A stretch of DNA of 42,500 nucleotides from Symbiodinium natans (taxonomy: Eukaryota > Sar > Dinophyceae > Suessiales > Symbiodiniaceae): assembly GCA_905221605.1 (NCBI GenBank), contig CAJNDS010000806.1:1-42500 (forward strand), in the 5' to 3' direction. The translations under genes were made by a program, and so were the position numbers. Below, in pieces: positions 16,700-26,637 of the stretch (position 1 is the first letter of the stretch; each line of letters opens with the position of its first letter). The notes under the pieces are model-generated. The model saw only the letters and a program-made list of their open reading frames with translations. It had not been told where the DNA came from and did not search any database.

Positions 16700-18594
16700 T
16701 GCCGCACCTGGTGGTTCGGTGCGACAAAACGCAGCGCACTTGGGCAACTTCGTTGCCCGAGAAAGGCACGCATGCGTACAACGTCACGTGGTTGGCCAGC
16801 GTGATACGCGAGGCCGGATGGAAGAGGATGTGTTTATTCTCAGATAATGAACACGCCCTCCGTGCGCTCAAACTCAAGGCCTCCGAAGAAGTCCAAAATG
16901 TAGTGTTCGACTTGAGAGAGAGTCCTACAAGTACGGAACACGAGAATGCGCCATCGAACGGCATAGCCGAGGCCGCAGTGAGAGAGGTGAAGCGAATGGT
17001 CCGAGCTATCCTGTCGGAGCTGGAGACAAAGCTTAAGATCGAGGTGGGCGTGGACCACCCGATTCTCGCCTGGATCGCGAGGCATGCAGCGTTCTTGATG
17101 ACACGTTTTCGCATTGGCGAAGACGGGAAGTCAGCTTACGAAAGGACGCTGGGCCGACCGTGGAGGCGACCTACCATTGTCTTTGGCGAACAGGTGATGT
17201 TCAAGCCAGTTGGTTCGAGACACAAGCGAGGAAGCCTAGATGCAAGAGTTTGCATGGGACGTTACGTCGGAACTGCGTCGAGGAACGCAGACTTGCTGAT
17301 CATGACGTCCGAGGGTATATCCCGGGGCCACTCCTTGCACAGGAGGCCCGAGGATGAGAAATGGCCTGTTGAAGGTTTCGAAGTGCTACGCGGATTGCCT
17401 TGGAGGATGTCCGGTCCACAAGAGCGAGCGTCGCCCAACCGAGTCGGTATGCCCGCTCTCGAAGGCGAACAACCCGCGCCACAACACCGAGACTTCAAGG
17501 CACGCAACCTGTACGTCATGAAGTCCGACATTGAGCTGTACGGCTACACGCCTCAGTGTCCGGGATGCGATGCGCAGCTGATGGGTCTCCCGCAGCGAGC
17601 GCACAATGACGAGTGCAGGATGAGAGTGCAGAGAAGACTGCAAGAAACCGACGAGGGAAAAGAAAGAGTGAAAAGGGCCCAAGAGCGAGTTGAAAAGGAC
17701 TACGGAAAGCGGGTCAAAAGAGACCAACCCGCGCTGGAAGGAAGACCTGCCCCCGACGCAATGGATGTTGCAGCAGAGGAAGCGGCAGGCGCACCTTTGT
17801 CCAGACCAATGGAGGTCGAGGACCGCGCCGAGCCGAAACAGCGGAAGCGCGCAGCGTCCAAGGACGTCGAGGACCTTTACCGGGAAGAGCCCAGCACGAG
17901 GGCTACCGATGGTCCAGATGTCGAGGTCATTGGAGTACACGTGCAAGGGGGAGCAAGTGGCTCTGCAGGACCCGGCCTGGACCACTCACGCCAACAAGCA
18001 CGAGCAGATGCAGAAATGTACGACACAGCAACGGCGAATCCGCCGCCAGCCAACGAGGAAGTGCGAATGAACCTGATTACGCGGATGTTCGAACAAAAGG
18101 GGCTCAAGTGCAGCCCGACTGAAGCGAAGGCCATAAACTCTATGGTTCTACAGTTGGGAGGTAATGGCAATTCAGCTGTGCCCTGGAGCATGGTGAATGA
18201 AGGCATTATCTTGCCAATGGACCAAGAGCCGCCGATGTTCGCTCAAGCTGAGCATTTGCGTTTCTTCGAAAAGCTGGAACAAGTGAAGCCAAAGCTTCTG
18301 GTGGGCAAGCTGCCCACTGGACCCTTCCAGTCAGTACAACGTGCTTTCGACATGACCAACAAGATTGGAGTCGAGACCAGACGCGGAAATTTGAGGAAGG
18401 CCCGATCTCAACTGGGGCTTTGCTTTGAGGCCTTCGAGGCACAGAAGGAAGCCGGAAACTACTTCCTCTATGAGTGCCCAAGGGGAACTAAGTCCAGTCT
18501 AAGTCCTGGGAGCATGAACTTGCTCAAAGGATGGGTTCGTACTTGGTTGAAGGCCCAATGTGCAAGTGGAAAGTTGACGAAAGTGGAAAAATGA
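16696..18594 (+). CDS. pol: Integrase core and linker (ORF3), frame-shifted
   Basis: Continues the integrase core in a third frame. The second catalytic Asp is in LFSDNEHALRALK (near 16846) and the catalytic Glu in SNGIAEAAVREVKRM (near 16970). A C-terminal zinc-like patch follows (CPGCDAQLMG...HNDEC, about 17560-17620), then a charged linker. It ends in a stop that interrupts the link to the RT frame. The core is split between ORF2 and ORF3, which argues for decay. Confidence 0.78.
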   Translation: MMPHLVVRCDKTQRTWATSLPEKGTHAYNVTWLASVIREAGWKRMCLFSDNEHALRALKLKASEEVQNVVFDLRESPTSTEHENAPSNGIAEAAVREVKRMVRAILSELETKLKIEVGVDHPILAWIARHAAFLMTRFRIGEDGKSAYERTLGRPWRRPTIVFGEQVMFKPVGSRHKRGSLDARVCMGRYVGTASRNADLLIMTSEGISRGHSLHRRPEDEKWPVEGFEVLRGLPWRMSGPQERASPNRVGMPALEGEQPAPQHRDFKARNLYVMKSDIELYGYTPQCPGCDAQLMGLPQRAHNDECRMRVQRRLQETDEGKERVKRAQERVEKDYGKRVKRDQPALEGRPAPDAMDVAAEEAAGAPLSRPMEVEDRAEPKQRKRAASKDVEDLYREEPSTRATDGPDVEVIGVHVQGGASGSAGPGLDHSRQQARADAEMYDTATANPPPANEEVRMNLITRMFEQKGLKCSPTEAKAINSMVLQLGGNGNSAVPWSMVNEGIILPMDQEPPMFAQAEHLRFFEKLEQVKPKLLVGKLPTGPFQSVQRAFDMTNKIGVETRRGNLRKARSQLGLCFEAFEAQKEAGNYFLYECPRGTKSSLSPGSMNLLKGWVRTWLKAQCASGKLTKVEK

Positions 18595-19991
18595 TTGCAG
18601 GCCAATCCGGCAAGAAGCGAACCCGCTGGATTACTAATTCGGCGACGGTTGCAACAGCGCTGGAAAAGCTATGCAAGGGCAATGCGAAGGTGTGGAACCG
18701 AACGTTAAGCTTCAAGGAGGGGATCGTGACGGCCAAGGCCGAGTATCCTCCGAAGCTTGAAAGAGCACTACTGGCAGGAGTGCGAGCACAACTGGTTCTG
18801 GATGGAGAAATGAAGGAGGTGGGCCATGTGGGTGGACCTGACCCACACGAGGAGCCACCGCTCGAAGAGTATCTCCATGATACCTTACCCAAGGCTGGGC
18901 AGCTTCACGTAAGCGAGCCCGTCATAGACGCAAACACAGGGGCACAACTTGATGCCAAAAAGGTTGCGGAAGCAAGAGCGTCAGAACTTGCCTGGGTGAA
19001 AAAGCAAGGTGTGTACGAGAAAGTCGAAGAGAGCGTGTGTTGGGACGAAACAGGTCGTCCGCCCATAACCTTGAAGTGGGTAGACCGCAACAAAGGGGAT
19101 GATGTTCGGGAAAACTACCGCAGTCGTTTGGTAGTCCGCGAGGTCAAGTCACAGGGACAAGCGGCGTTGATACCAGACTACGCACTGTTTTCCTCAATGC
19201 CACCTCTGGAAGGATTGAAGATCCTATGCAGTCTGCTGACGACACTCAAGAGGTCAAAGAGCGGAAAGAAGCTCACGCTGAAGCTGACAGACATATCACG
19301 TGCACACTTCTATGGAAAAGCAGAACGACGTGTGTTTGTCACACTTCCCGAGGGAGATGAAGCTCCCGGCTTTTGTGGTCTGTTGAAACGGACCATGTAT
19401 GGCACCCGTGATGCCTCAGCTGTATGGCAGAGATCGTACACAAGCCTGTTACGCAAGCACGGGTTTGTCGTGGGAAAAGCATATCCGTGTACCTTTTATC
19501 ATGCCGAAGCCGACGTGAGATTATTGGTGCATGGGGATGATTTCCTAGTCTTGGCAGACGAAGATGGACATCGCTTTGTAGACAAAGTACTGTCTGAAGA
19601 GTACGAGTTCAAGTGTGATGGCCACATAGGACCTGAGTGTGAAAAGGATAGCATGACTGTCCTGAACCGGGTCGTGAGCTATGACAGCCAGACAGGAACT
19701 GTTACGTACGAAGCGGATCCAAGGCACGCGGAAGCCCTAGTGCGCGACCTTGGACTGGAGTCTGCGAAGGCGGCCAAAACGCCAGCAGAAAAGAAAAAGG
19801 GAAGTGACCTGAAGGCGATGCTTGAAGCGCAGCCGTTGAATGCCGAACTTCAGAAAGCATATCGGTCTCATACGATGAGGGCAGCGTTCCTTGCGCAGGA
19901 CCGTCCAGACATTGCCGAGGCTACGACAAGTCCGGGGCAGTGCGCGAAATGGGGGCGCGATGTCCCTACCAAAAGCCAATCTCAAGGGTGA
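18531..19991 (+). CDS. pol: Copia reverse transcriptase (ORF4), C-terminally truncated
   Basis: Overlaps ORF3 by 64 nt in another frame. RT palm motifs: LKLTDISRAHFYGKAERRVF (first catalytic Asp, near 19288), CGLLKRTMYGTRDASAVWQ, and LLVHGDDFLVLAD, where HGDD replaces YVDD (near 19531). Region QDRPDIAEATT is the usual lead-in to RNase H, but the ORF stops shortly after at 19989-19991 and no RNase H follows. Function in an intact copy is DNA synthesis from element RNA; this one is presumably dead. Confidence 0.82.
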   Translation: MGSYLVEGPMCKWKVDESGKMIAGQSGKKRTRWITNSATVATALEKLCKGNAKVWNRTLSFKEGIVTAKAEYPPKLERALLAGVRAQLVLDGEMKEVGHVGGPDPHEEPPLEEYLHDTLPKAGQLHVSEPVIDANTGAQLDAKKVAEARASELAWVKKQGVYEKVEESVCWDETGRPPITLKWVDRNKGDDVRENYRSRLVVREVKSQGQAALIPDYALFSSMPPLEGLKILCSLLTTLKRSKSGKKLTLKLTDISRAHFYGKAERRVFVTLPEGDEAPGFCGLLKRTMYGTRDASAVWQRSYTSLLRKHGFVVGKAYPCTFYHAEADVRLLVHGDDFLVLADEDGHRFVDKVLSEEYEFKCDGHIGPECEKDSMTVLNRVVSYDSQTGTVTYEADPRHAEALVRDLGLESAKAAKTPAEKKKGSDLKAMLEAQPLNAELQKAYRSHTMRAAFLAQDRPDIAEATTSPGQCAKWGRDVPTKSQSQG

Positions 19992-20429
19992 GAAGAGTGT
20001 AGTAGAGTGTGGTGTCTGCCGTTGCGTTTGGAGAGCCTTCCTGCTGCTGAGTTTGCAATTGCAAGTCTATGCTTTTTCAGCCGTCGCAAAAAGTTTGCCC
20101 TTTTACTCTCCGCTGCTATGAGCCTGAGCTATACAGTGCAAAGTCTTTTGATGTCAGCCACGGCGTACATTGAGGGTCCAGTCACTAACGTTGCTCGGGA
20201 TGTTGCCTGACATTCGAGGTTCTAGCGGTATCGACTACTCTAGTGACTCTAGTGCGCTTGGAGACTAAACAACGATTCTGTCCGCCTTTCTGAATGTACC
20301 CGGTACCGCATGTCAGCGGGGAGGGAGGGAGAAGCCCATCATCTTCCGCAACCATTGTAGCGGAACACGGTCTGCTGCTGTCCGTTTAATTGCGTTGCTG
20401 TTGCTCTTGTGATGTTCCTTGGCGCCGAG
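19992..20429. other. Retroelement remnant or intron tail
   Basis: No coding exon is supported. A purine tract GGGGAGGGAGGGAGAAG near 20320 could be a polypurine tract and TTGTAGCGGAACA near 20357 faintly resembles the 5' primer-site region. Evidence is too weak to place a 3' LTR. Confidence 0.35.
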
Positions 20430-20514
20430 GACAAGCCGATTGACATTCCCGGCCTGCAAGTGAAGTTCAAAAACTTCCTGAAAGGACTCAGGACCGGGCT
20501 TTGCAAGCTCTTTT
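20430..20514 (+). CDS. Coding exon downstream of the copia intron
   Basis: After TTGGCGCCGAG, phase 0 as left by exon 11451-11528. Reads DKPIDIPGLQVKFKNFLKGL. Leaves one base at donor GTAAGG. IPGLQVKFKNFLKGL resembles IPGMDFVKDLAGPEL near 5560, which hints at an internal repeat. Confidence 0.62.
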
Positions 20515-20624
20515 GTAAGGTTCTTACGGATTTAAGTGGACCTCTGGGACCTTGCCGTGTGTTCTTATTGCTTGAGGCCCTAGAAGTCTACGACCCCATG
20601 AGTCCCATGAGCATGAGCTTGCAG

Positions 20625-20691
20625 GCTGCTTGATCCTTTCGACTGCGGCGGCAGCAACATGCTTGGTGGCTGCTAGTCCTGAAATGCAGCG
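20625..20691 (+). CDS. Small hydrophobic exon
   Basis: Acceptor GAGCTTGCAG, takes two bases (matches 20430-20514), reads CLILSTAAAATCLVAASPEM. Leaves two bases at GTGTGC (a later donor at 20714 is possible). Ala-rich and hydrophobic. Confidence 0.5.
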
Positions 20692-20817
20692 GTGTGCTGG
20701 TAATCGGATGCAGGTTTGGGGTGTAGGGCTTCGGCCGCAATCGGCGGCTTAAGGGGGGTCAGCTGAACAGTTGCTTGACAGCCGGGGGGTGTGCGTGGGG
20801 AATCTAGTTTAATGCAG

Positions 20818-20912
20818 CAGTCGCGGACCCTCACAACTTGCTGAGGGTGCTGATAGGAGACGGCAATCGTACGAAGAAATATGCGCTGCAGCCTTGAGTT
20901 CCGAGGGGGCAG
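20818..20912 (+). CDS. Coding exon
   Basis: Acceptor AATGCAG, one base in, reads SRGPSQLAEGADRRRQSYEE then ICAAALSSEGA. Leaves one base at GTGACA. Phase fits both neighbours. Confidence 0.52.
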
Positions 20913-21093
20913 GTGACAAAAACAAACACCTTTAGGGTTAGGGGCTTCAGGTTTTGGGTTTGGGGTTGAAAAGCAGGCTTGGAGGGAGGCGTTGACATGT
21001 GCCCTCCCCCCCCCCGCCGCCCCCCACCCCGCAACCCTAAACCCTAAGCCCTAAGCCCTCCCTTAGCCCGTAGCTCTCAGCCCTTAGCCCTTA

Positions 21094-21200
21094 GCCTGAG
21101 CTTCCCAAACCCCAAAAAAGGTCTCAGCTTCCCAAACCCGAAGAAAAGGAAGCTATGTTCCTAAGCCCTCAAAAAGGCCTAAGCTTCCGAAACCCTCAAG
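21094..21200. repeat. Degenerate AGCTTCCCAAACCC repeats
   Basis: Three or four imperfect copies of CTTCCCAAACCCnAAAAAAGG with CCTAAGC lead up to the next exon. Confidence 0.5.
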
Positions 21201-21220
21201 AAGGGCGATCCGTGACAAAG

Positions 21221-21286
21221 GCTACGAGAGCTGCGTCCGAAAAGAGCTGGAGCTGAAGCTGAGCTTTTGGCCCCCGGAGACTTGGC
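21221..21286 (+). CDS. Coding exon
   Basis: Acceptor GACAAAG, two bases in, reads YESCVRKELELKLSFWPPET. Leaves one base at GTAAGACG. The open frame extends on both sides, so an alternative start near 21204 is possible. Confidence 0.58.
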
Positions 21287-21319
21287 GTAAGACGGCTCTG
21301 CAGTGCTTCCCGGAATTTC

Positions 21320-21480
21320 GGGGCTTTAGGGCCTTTAAAGCCTTTTGGGCCTTTTGGGCCTTTAGGGCCTTTAAGGGTTCAGGGTTTGCTGTAGGATGTG
21401 GCTTCTGCAGGGCTGACAAAGTGGAAGTAGGGGTTTAGTGGGTTTCGGGTTTGGTGGGTTTCGGGTTTCAGGGTTTCAGG
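21320..21480. repeat. GGCCTTTAGG / TTTCGGG tracts
   Basis: Degenerate GGCCTTTAAAG units (21325-21378), then TTCAGGG and GGTTTCGGGTTT units; intronic. Confidence 0.55.
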
Positions 21481-21548
21481 GCGTTGAGCATGCTGAAGCA
21501 GGCAAGTTTTTTCTGGCTCTAGGGGAAAGATGCGCATTCTCCTGCCAG

Positions 21549-21619
21549 GACCATCGTGGCTTGATTCCTCCAGACATCTGGTTCGAAGTGAAGAGGCAAT
21601 TGATCATTGGAGGCGCATA
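21549..21619 (+). CDS. Coding exon, 23 codons
   Basis: Acceptor CTCCTGCCAG, two bases in, reads PSWLDSSRHLVRSEEAIDHW then RRI. Leaves phase 0 at GTGCCC. Another frame (DIWFEVKRQLIIGG) is open but meets TAG at the donor; phase favours the first. Confidence 0.5.
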
Positions 21620-21828
21620 GTGCCCCAAGCAAGTGCCTTTTGAGACTCTCAGTTGTGGTGTGTCTTCTCATCTGCCGGGCCATGCTAGTTTTGTGCCCTG
21701 AACTATGAAGCCCTCAGCCTCAACAGTGTTGCAACCCAGCTTGCGGTACGGAGGCAGGGGCCTTGTCAGCCTCATTGTGAACAAGGCCGGGGCCCTTCCT
21801 TGATGTTTTCTTATCCCCCTGGTTCTTA

Positions 21829-21906
21829 GCAGGGGATGAGGGAATGAGGCACCTATATAATCCCTTAAAGGGTACATATAGGGCCCTCATTCCCTCATTC
21901 CCTCAG
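21829..21906. mobile_element. Short TIR element, family B (copy B2)
   Basis: Left GCAGGGGATGAGGGAATGAG, right GGGCCCTCATTCCCTCATTC then CCTCAG. It is the shorter relative of 35610-35714. Its right terminus ends in CAG, the acceptor of the following exon candidate. Confidence 0.75.
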
Positions 21907-21954
21907 TTCTACGCTGCTATCAGCACTGATGTGATGTTTGCGGGGGGATGTCGG
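21907..21954 (+). CDS. Possible exon after element B2
   Basis: Open in the expected phase 0 (FYAAISTDVMFAGG). The donor is uncertain: GTGATG at 21931 would leave eight codons, GTTCTT at 21955 about 16. Confidence 0.33.
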
Positions 21955-22456
21955 GTTCTTTTTTCATGGCCAATGGGTTCCAAGTTTTCCCGGGTACCCA
22001 TCGTCTATCAATCTGCTGGGGCTCTCGGGACACTTTTTCTTCCAGAAACCAGACTGAAATCTCTGCTGAAACAATCTGGCGGCCTCCCGTGGAAGAAGCC
22101 ATCATTGAAATGAGACGTCAACCTTTTGACTACGGGGGTGAAGGAACCTCCTGTGGAAGCCTCTGCAAACCTCCAAGACCCCCCCTGTCATCTTCGGGAG
22201 ATGCTTCTTTTGGAGACTTCGCCGCAGGCCTCTGTCGCATTCGACAGGGCTCTTGGGGGATTCTCTGTGGGCACTCCAGGAAGGCGGGACTCTCTGCATT
22301 CTCTGAGGATGCCAGGGTACTCGCAGAGAAACTCGGCGGGACTCTTTGGGGTTCTCCACAAAGCCCCCCTTTCCCCCCCTCCCCCCTTCTCCCGCTGAGG
22401 TCGTGGGAAACCCGCAACCCACCCCGCCCCCCCCCCCCCCGCCTTCTCTCCCTGAG
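21955..22456. other. No exon assigned; C-rich sequence with short repeats
   Basis: Long open frames exist on both strands (21948-22463 and the opposite strand), which reflects composition. CCTCC(C/T)GTGGAAG occurs twice (about 22082, 22148). It ends in a pure C-rich tract before the acceptor at 22456. Confidence 0.4.
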
Positions 22457-22566
22457 GTCATGATCCTCTTCGAATGGCCCGTCACCAAGCTGGTTGGCTA
22501 CTTGGACCCGCAAGTCCCATTCGACCTGCCGAAGCTGAAGGAGAACCTCAGAGGCAGAGGAGCCAC
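22457..22566 (+). CDS. Coding exon
   Basis: Strong acceptor (C/T tract then CCTGAG), phase 0, reads VMILFEWPVTKLVGYLDPQV then PFDLPKLKENLRG. Leaves two bases at GTAGTTGAGGG. The donor context CACGTAGTTGAGGGTGG recurs at 22696. Confidence 0.6.
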
Positions 22567-22841
22567 GTAGTTGAGGGTGGGTGAGGGGAGGGAGAGGAGC
22601 CAAGCGGCTGAGGGTTGTAGGATCTTGCACACACTGGATTTCGATGGCTTCGGGGTACTAACCCTTTGAGCAGGGTGGCGCACTCACGCGGCATCACGTA
22701 GTTGAGGGTGGTGGTGCGGTGTTTCGTGTACACTTGGAAGCCACGAGAATGTATGTGATGTCGCAAATCACACGGGAAGATGTATGCGACACCGTCCTCG
22801 GGACGTTCACGACCATTCCAGACTGTTCCCTTTCGCTTTAG

Positions 22842-22966
22842 AGTTCTCATAAGGAAGTTTATGATCAGCCTCAAGTTCAAGCTCATGGAGTTTGGCATCT
22901 CTCTGATTGGAGAGCTTGTGGACTACCTCATATTGCGCCCTTCCCGCAAAGGAGGGGGGGGGGGTC
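22842..22966 (+). CDS. Hydrophobic/amphipathic exon
   Basis: Acceptor TTCGCTTTAG, one base in (matches 22457-22566). Reads VLIRKFMISLKFKLMEFGIS then LIGELVDYLILRPSRK. The 3' limit lies in a G run. Similar to exon 10475 in pattern. Confidence 0.57.
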
Positions 22967-23232
22967 GATTGAGAAGTCCTCCTACTTTGAAAGATAGACA
23001 TTGTCCTTGCTCCGGTGTTTCTTTCGGGCTAATTTGAACCTCGGACGTGAGTCAACGTGCTCAAAGCCATAGACAAACCTAAATTCTGCCGAAATTTCCC
23101 GAAATGGGCCTGGTGGTGTCAACTCTACGACTCAGCCTGCTTAAGAGAGCCCTACAACCAAGTGTGCATACGTACAGAACTCCTCCCGAGTGCCGGAGAA
23201 AGTACACTTTGAGATTGATTTTTTCTCTGCAG

Positions 23233-23315
23233 AGGCAAACATGAGTGGCAACCCCAGGAGAGCTGTGTGCAAACCTTAGCCGCAAACGCCCTGACATGGA
23301 TGGGACCATGCTACC
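23233..23315 (+). CDS. Coding exon
   Basis: Acceptor TTTTTTCTCTGCAG with a very good pyrimidine tract. One base in, reads GKHEWQPQESCVQTLAANAL then TWMGPCY to GTGTTC. The frame remains open beyond, so it could be longer. Confidence 0.52.
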
Positions 23316-23498
23316 GTGTTCGTTTCGATGTTTTTTGTAGGGAAAACCCACGGAACCCATGGAGCCACCCGGCACCTCTGGTGTTTCAGAGGCTCACAGG
23401 GTCGGGGTTCCACGAAACGAACCCTTTCCGTTGTAGTTCGGCTGTGCTGTTTTGAACGCGAAGGGCTTTCTGCCCCTGCACATTCAAGGCGCGGCAAG

Positions 23499-23585
23499 GG
23501 GCTGCTGGACGTCTTTGTGGGGAACTTCTCCGGGCCCCTTCTCCGTGAAATTTCGATCAAGTTCGACGACTGGAAAAAAGGCCCG
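23499..23585 (+). CDS. Coding exon, 29 codons
   Basis: Phase 0 to 0 between GCGGCAAG and donor GTTTAGGG. Reads GLLDVFVGNFSGPLLREISI then KFDDWKKGP. Followed at once by a short TTTAGGG tract (23586-23635). Confidence 0.58.
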
Positions 23586-24121
23586 GTTTAGGGCTTTAGG
23601 GTTTAGGTTTTTTGGTGCTAGGGTTTAGGGTTACGACTTGAGGAGAGTCCAAGCCCTTAAACCCCAGCATAGACCCTGATCCTGTCGCAAGACATGGAAT
23701 CGGTAACGGAAGTTCATCGAAACTACGATGGTAGCTTCACTTGTCTAGCCCTCAACGCAAAGGGCCCTACTTGAATGTCTCACCTTCATCCCCCACATCA
23801 TCATTGTGTGCTGCTTGCGCACCGCGCTCTCGGTGCACACCACTCCCCACTTTCAGCCCCCTTCCCGCGTGCTGTCCGCACACCGACTAATGCCGCTGTG
23901 CTCGAGTTCGCCGGTTGCGAAACTCGCGCAAAGTCTGTTGTGTGGTGTGTGGAATTTAAGCTGGTTGCTTCTGTTCCTACACAGACGGCTTGCCGATCAT
24001 CGAGAGACGAACCCTGAACTGCCCGCACGCACCGCATGTCACGTCGCACACTCATCCTAGCCCTCGTACATCGCTCACACTCACTCCTCGCTCTCACGCT
24101 ATCCTTGCTTATCCTGCGCAG

Positions 24122-24262
24122 CCAGACATGCGGGGGTTCTCCGGTCCGTTCCCCAAAATCCATCGCCTCGGCGCAGATCAGAAGTGGCTGGACAACGACG
24201 GCCCTCCATCGACCGACAGCTGGGCCAAGAAAGCAAAGAAGAAAGCCAGCCAGCTTGCCAAG
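24122..24262 (+). CDS. Coding exon, 47 codons
   Basis: Very good acceptor (long C/T tract, CCTGCGCAG), phase 0 to 0, donor GTGCGG. Reads PDMRGFSGPFPKIHRLGADQ, then a Lys/Ala-rich end (WAKKAKKKASQLAK). Phase fits 23499 and 24665. Function not recognised. Confidence 0.65.
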
Positions 24263-24574
24263 GTGCGGGGAGGGTTTCAAGCAGGGGTGAGGTAGTGAGG
24301 GCCTGGTCGGTTCTGGCTCCGCTTTTGAAGTGGTAGCTTTCTGGTTGGAGGGTCCCTGGGCACGACGCTCGAACCGATGTGCGTGGTCGCTTAGTGCTAC
24401 GAGCAACCTTTCTGGCATTGCAGATGTTTATGGGAATCAAACAAGGGATGTCCTACATGAACCCTGATCTTAAACCCAAACTATGTCCTACTTTGTTGGC
24501 AACTCCCATCCTCTTAAAACGCCGCGAGTGCTCTGTGATACCTTTGAGACCCGCGCCGAAGTCCATAAATGCCA

Positions 24575-24650
24575 TAAACCTTACCCTAAACCCTAAACCC
24601 CTAAACCCCTAGACCCAAAACCCGAAACCCTAAACCCTAAACCCTCAACC
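24575..24650. repeat. CCCTAAA tract before an exon
   Basis: CCCTAAA/CCCGAAA units ending 15 bp before exon 24665. Confidence 0.8.
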
Positions 24651-24664
24651 CATACACTCTCCAG

Positions 24665-24770
24665 GATGGAGCAGCGGCACTCAAAACGCTTGGGCAGAAG
24701 GTGGCGGAGTTCGTAAGAGATGCCGCCGCATTCATGAGCGAGGCGAGGCGGAGTTTGCATCAAGGTCAAG
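24665..24770 (+). CDS. Helical exon
   Basis: Acceptor CACTCTCCAG, phase 0, reads DGAAALKTLGQKVAEFVRDA then AAFMSEARRSLHQGQ. Leaves one base at GTGCAGGGTTTAGGG. Ala/Lys-rich amphipathic helix. Confidence 0.65.
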
Positions 24771-24777
24771 GTGCAGG

Positions 24778-24830
24778 GTTTAGGGTTTAGGGTTTAGGGT
24801 TCAGGGTTCAGGGTTCAGGGTTTAGGAGGA
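24778..24830. repeat. TTTAGGG tract after an exon
   Basis: Starts 7 bp into the intron. Confidence 0.85.
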
Positions 24831-25916
24831 GTGCTGTGGTCGTGGAGGGCCGCAGCAGTCTTAGAAATCGGACTGAGTAGTATCAGGTATTGTTAGCAAT
24901 TCTCAGTATTCATATTATAAGTATGAGCAGTAGCAGTGGTAGGCTAGCAGGCTAGTAGTAGTCACTTAGGAGCAGTAGTAGCAGTAGTAGCAGTGGTAGC
25001 AGAAGTAGCAGTAGCAGCAGTAGTAGCAGGAGTAGCAGTGGTAGTAGTACACGCTGTGCTCGTATTTGACGTCACGGTTTTGCGCACACCAAGGACCAAG
25101 GTATTTTTTTAAGGTGATTTTTTGTATCGATGTTTATAGTGTTTTCGTGTCATGGGGTCCATCTTGTTCGTGGCTCGAGAGAATTTTTTGGCCATGCCAC
25201 AGCGAAAGCATAAATGCCGCTGCATCGTGAAGAGACATGTTCTTCGAATGCTGGCACTTTGATCAGAAGCTTGCGGCAACAACTTGGTAAGCAAAGCAAA
25301 GCACGGGCTGAGCGGAAACCTGTCGGGTTCGCAAGTGCGGTGCAGACACTAGGCTTCACTTTGGGGTCGGCCAGGCAAGGGTCGACAGCCAGGGCATAGC
25401 CACACGAGCGAAGCTACTCCAGGGGCGAAGCAAAAGCAGCAAAATCGCAAGAGCAATCCCAAAGCCCAAAACCCTAAATCCTAGAGCCAAAAACCCAAAA
25501 CCCTAAACCCGAGACCCTTATAACTCTTAACCTGAAACGCTAAAACCCATATCCAAAACCCTTAAACCCCAACACCCTGAACTGCCCCCCTCCCCTCCCC
25601 CACCAGCCCCAAGCCCCTTCCAAGGCCAAGCCAAGCCAAAGCCAATCTAAACTCATAGGACATCCAAGGCCCTCATCGGAAACCCAAGGCACTCACAGGA
25701 AAGGCGCAGGCCAGAGAGGTCCAAGAATTGCGCATCGCAACAAGGAGAGAAAAAGGAAGGGAGGCGCCAAAATTTTTCACGAGCCACTAGCAGGCAGTAG
25801 GCAGGGCAGCCACCACGCGCTGGAAACACTGTAAATAGCGGTTTTTCGGCTCCGGAGATGAACAGAAACAGATGCAAAAGTAAAGAAATGGAAAGCGGAA
25901 AATACGAGCACAATGG
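24831..25916. other. Intron body with AGCAGT repeats
   Basis: 24900-25050 is a degenerate (AGC AGT)n tract. 25060-25915 has no supported exon; CCCTAAA-like sequence lies at about 25465-25580. Confidence 0.45.
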
Positions 25917-26490
<574 letters not shown>

Positions 26491-26499
26491 GTAGTCCAG

Positions 26500-26637
26500 A
26501 CCTACAACCCCAAAAACTCTTTAGACTTAAGAAAGCCCTTCATCGCTTTGGCCAGTTGCCGGCGAAGATCTGGGAGTACATCCGAGACCTATACGAACAA
26601 ATCAAGAGATGGGGCGTCGATGCTGCCTGGCTCCAGC
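26500..26637 (+). CDS. Helical exon, about 46 codons
   Basis: After AGTCCAG, two bases in (matches 24665-24770). Reads LQPQKLFRLKKALHRFGQLP then AKIWEYIRDLYEQIKRWGVD. Leaves one base at GTTGTA. An inner acceptor at 26524 is possible. Confidence 0.6.

Larger units (their letters stand above)
11575..19991 (+). mobile_element. Degenerate Ty1/copia retrotransposon
   Basis: A sense-oriented copia-type element lies inside the host intron 11529-20429. Visible parts in order: LTR edge and primer-binding site (11699), 72-codon leader ORF, gag with a CCHC knuckle, aspartic protease, integrase (HHCC and split DDE), reverse transcriptase. The order protease-integrase-RT defines copia. Pol is broken by three frame changes, RNase H is not found after RT, and no 3' LTR matching the 5' side was seen. 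It is therefore probably an inactive, 3'-truncated copy. The right boundary is unresolved (between 19991 and about 20420). Confidence 0.85.

Noticed and set aside
20300-20420. 3' LTR or polypurine tract of the copia element
   Set aside because: A purine run and a faint match to the primer-site region exist, but no sequence repeats the 5' LTR side.
22102-22630. Minus-strand ORFs of 128 and 166 codons
   Set aside because: Overlap a C-rich tract and the supported + exon at 22457; Gly/Arg-rich composition is a shadow.
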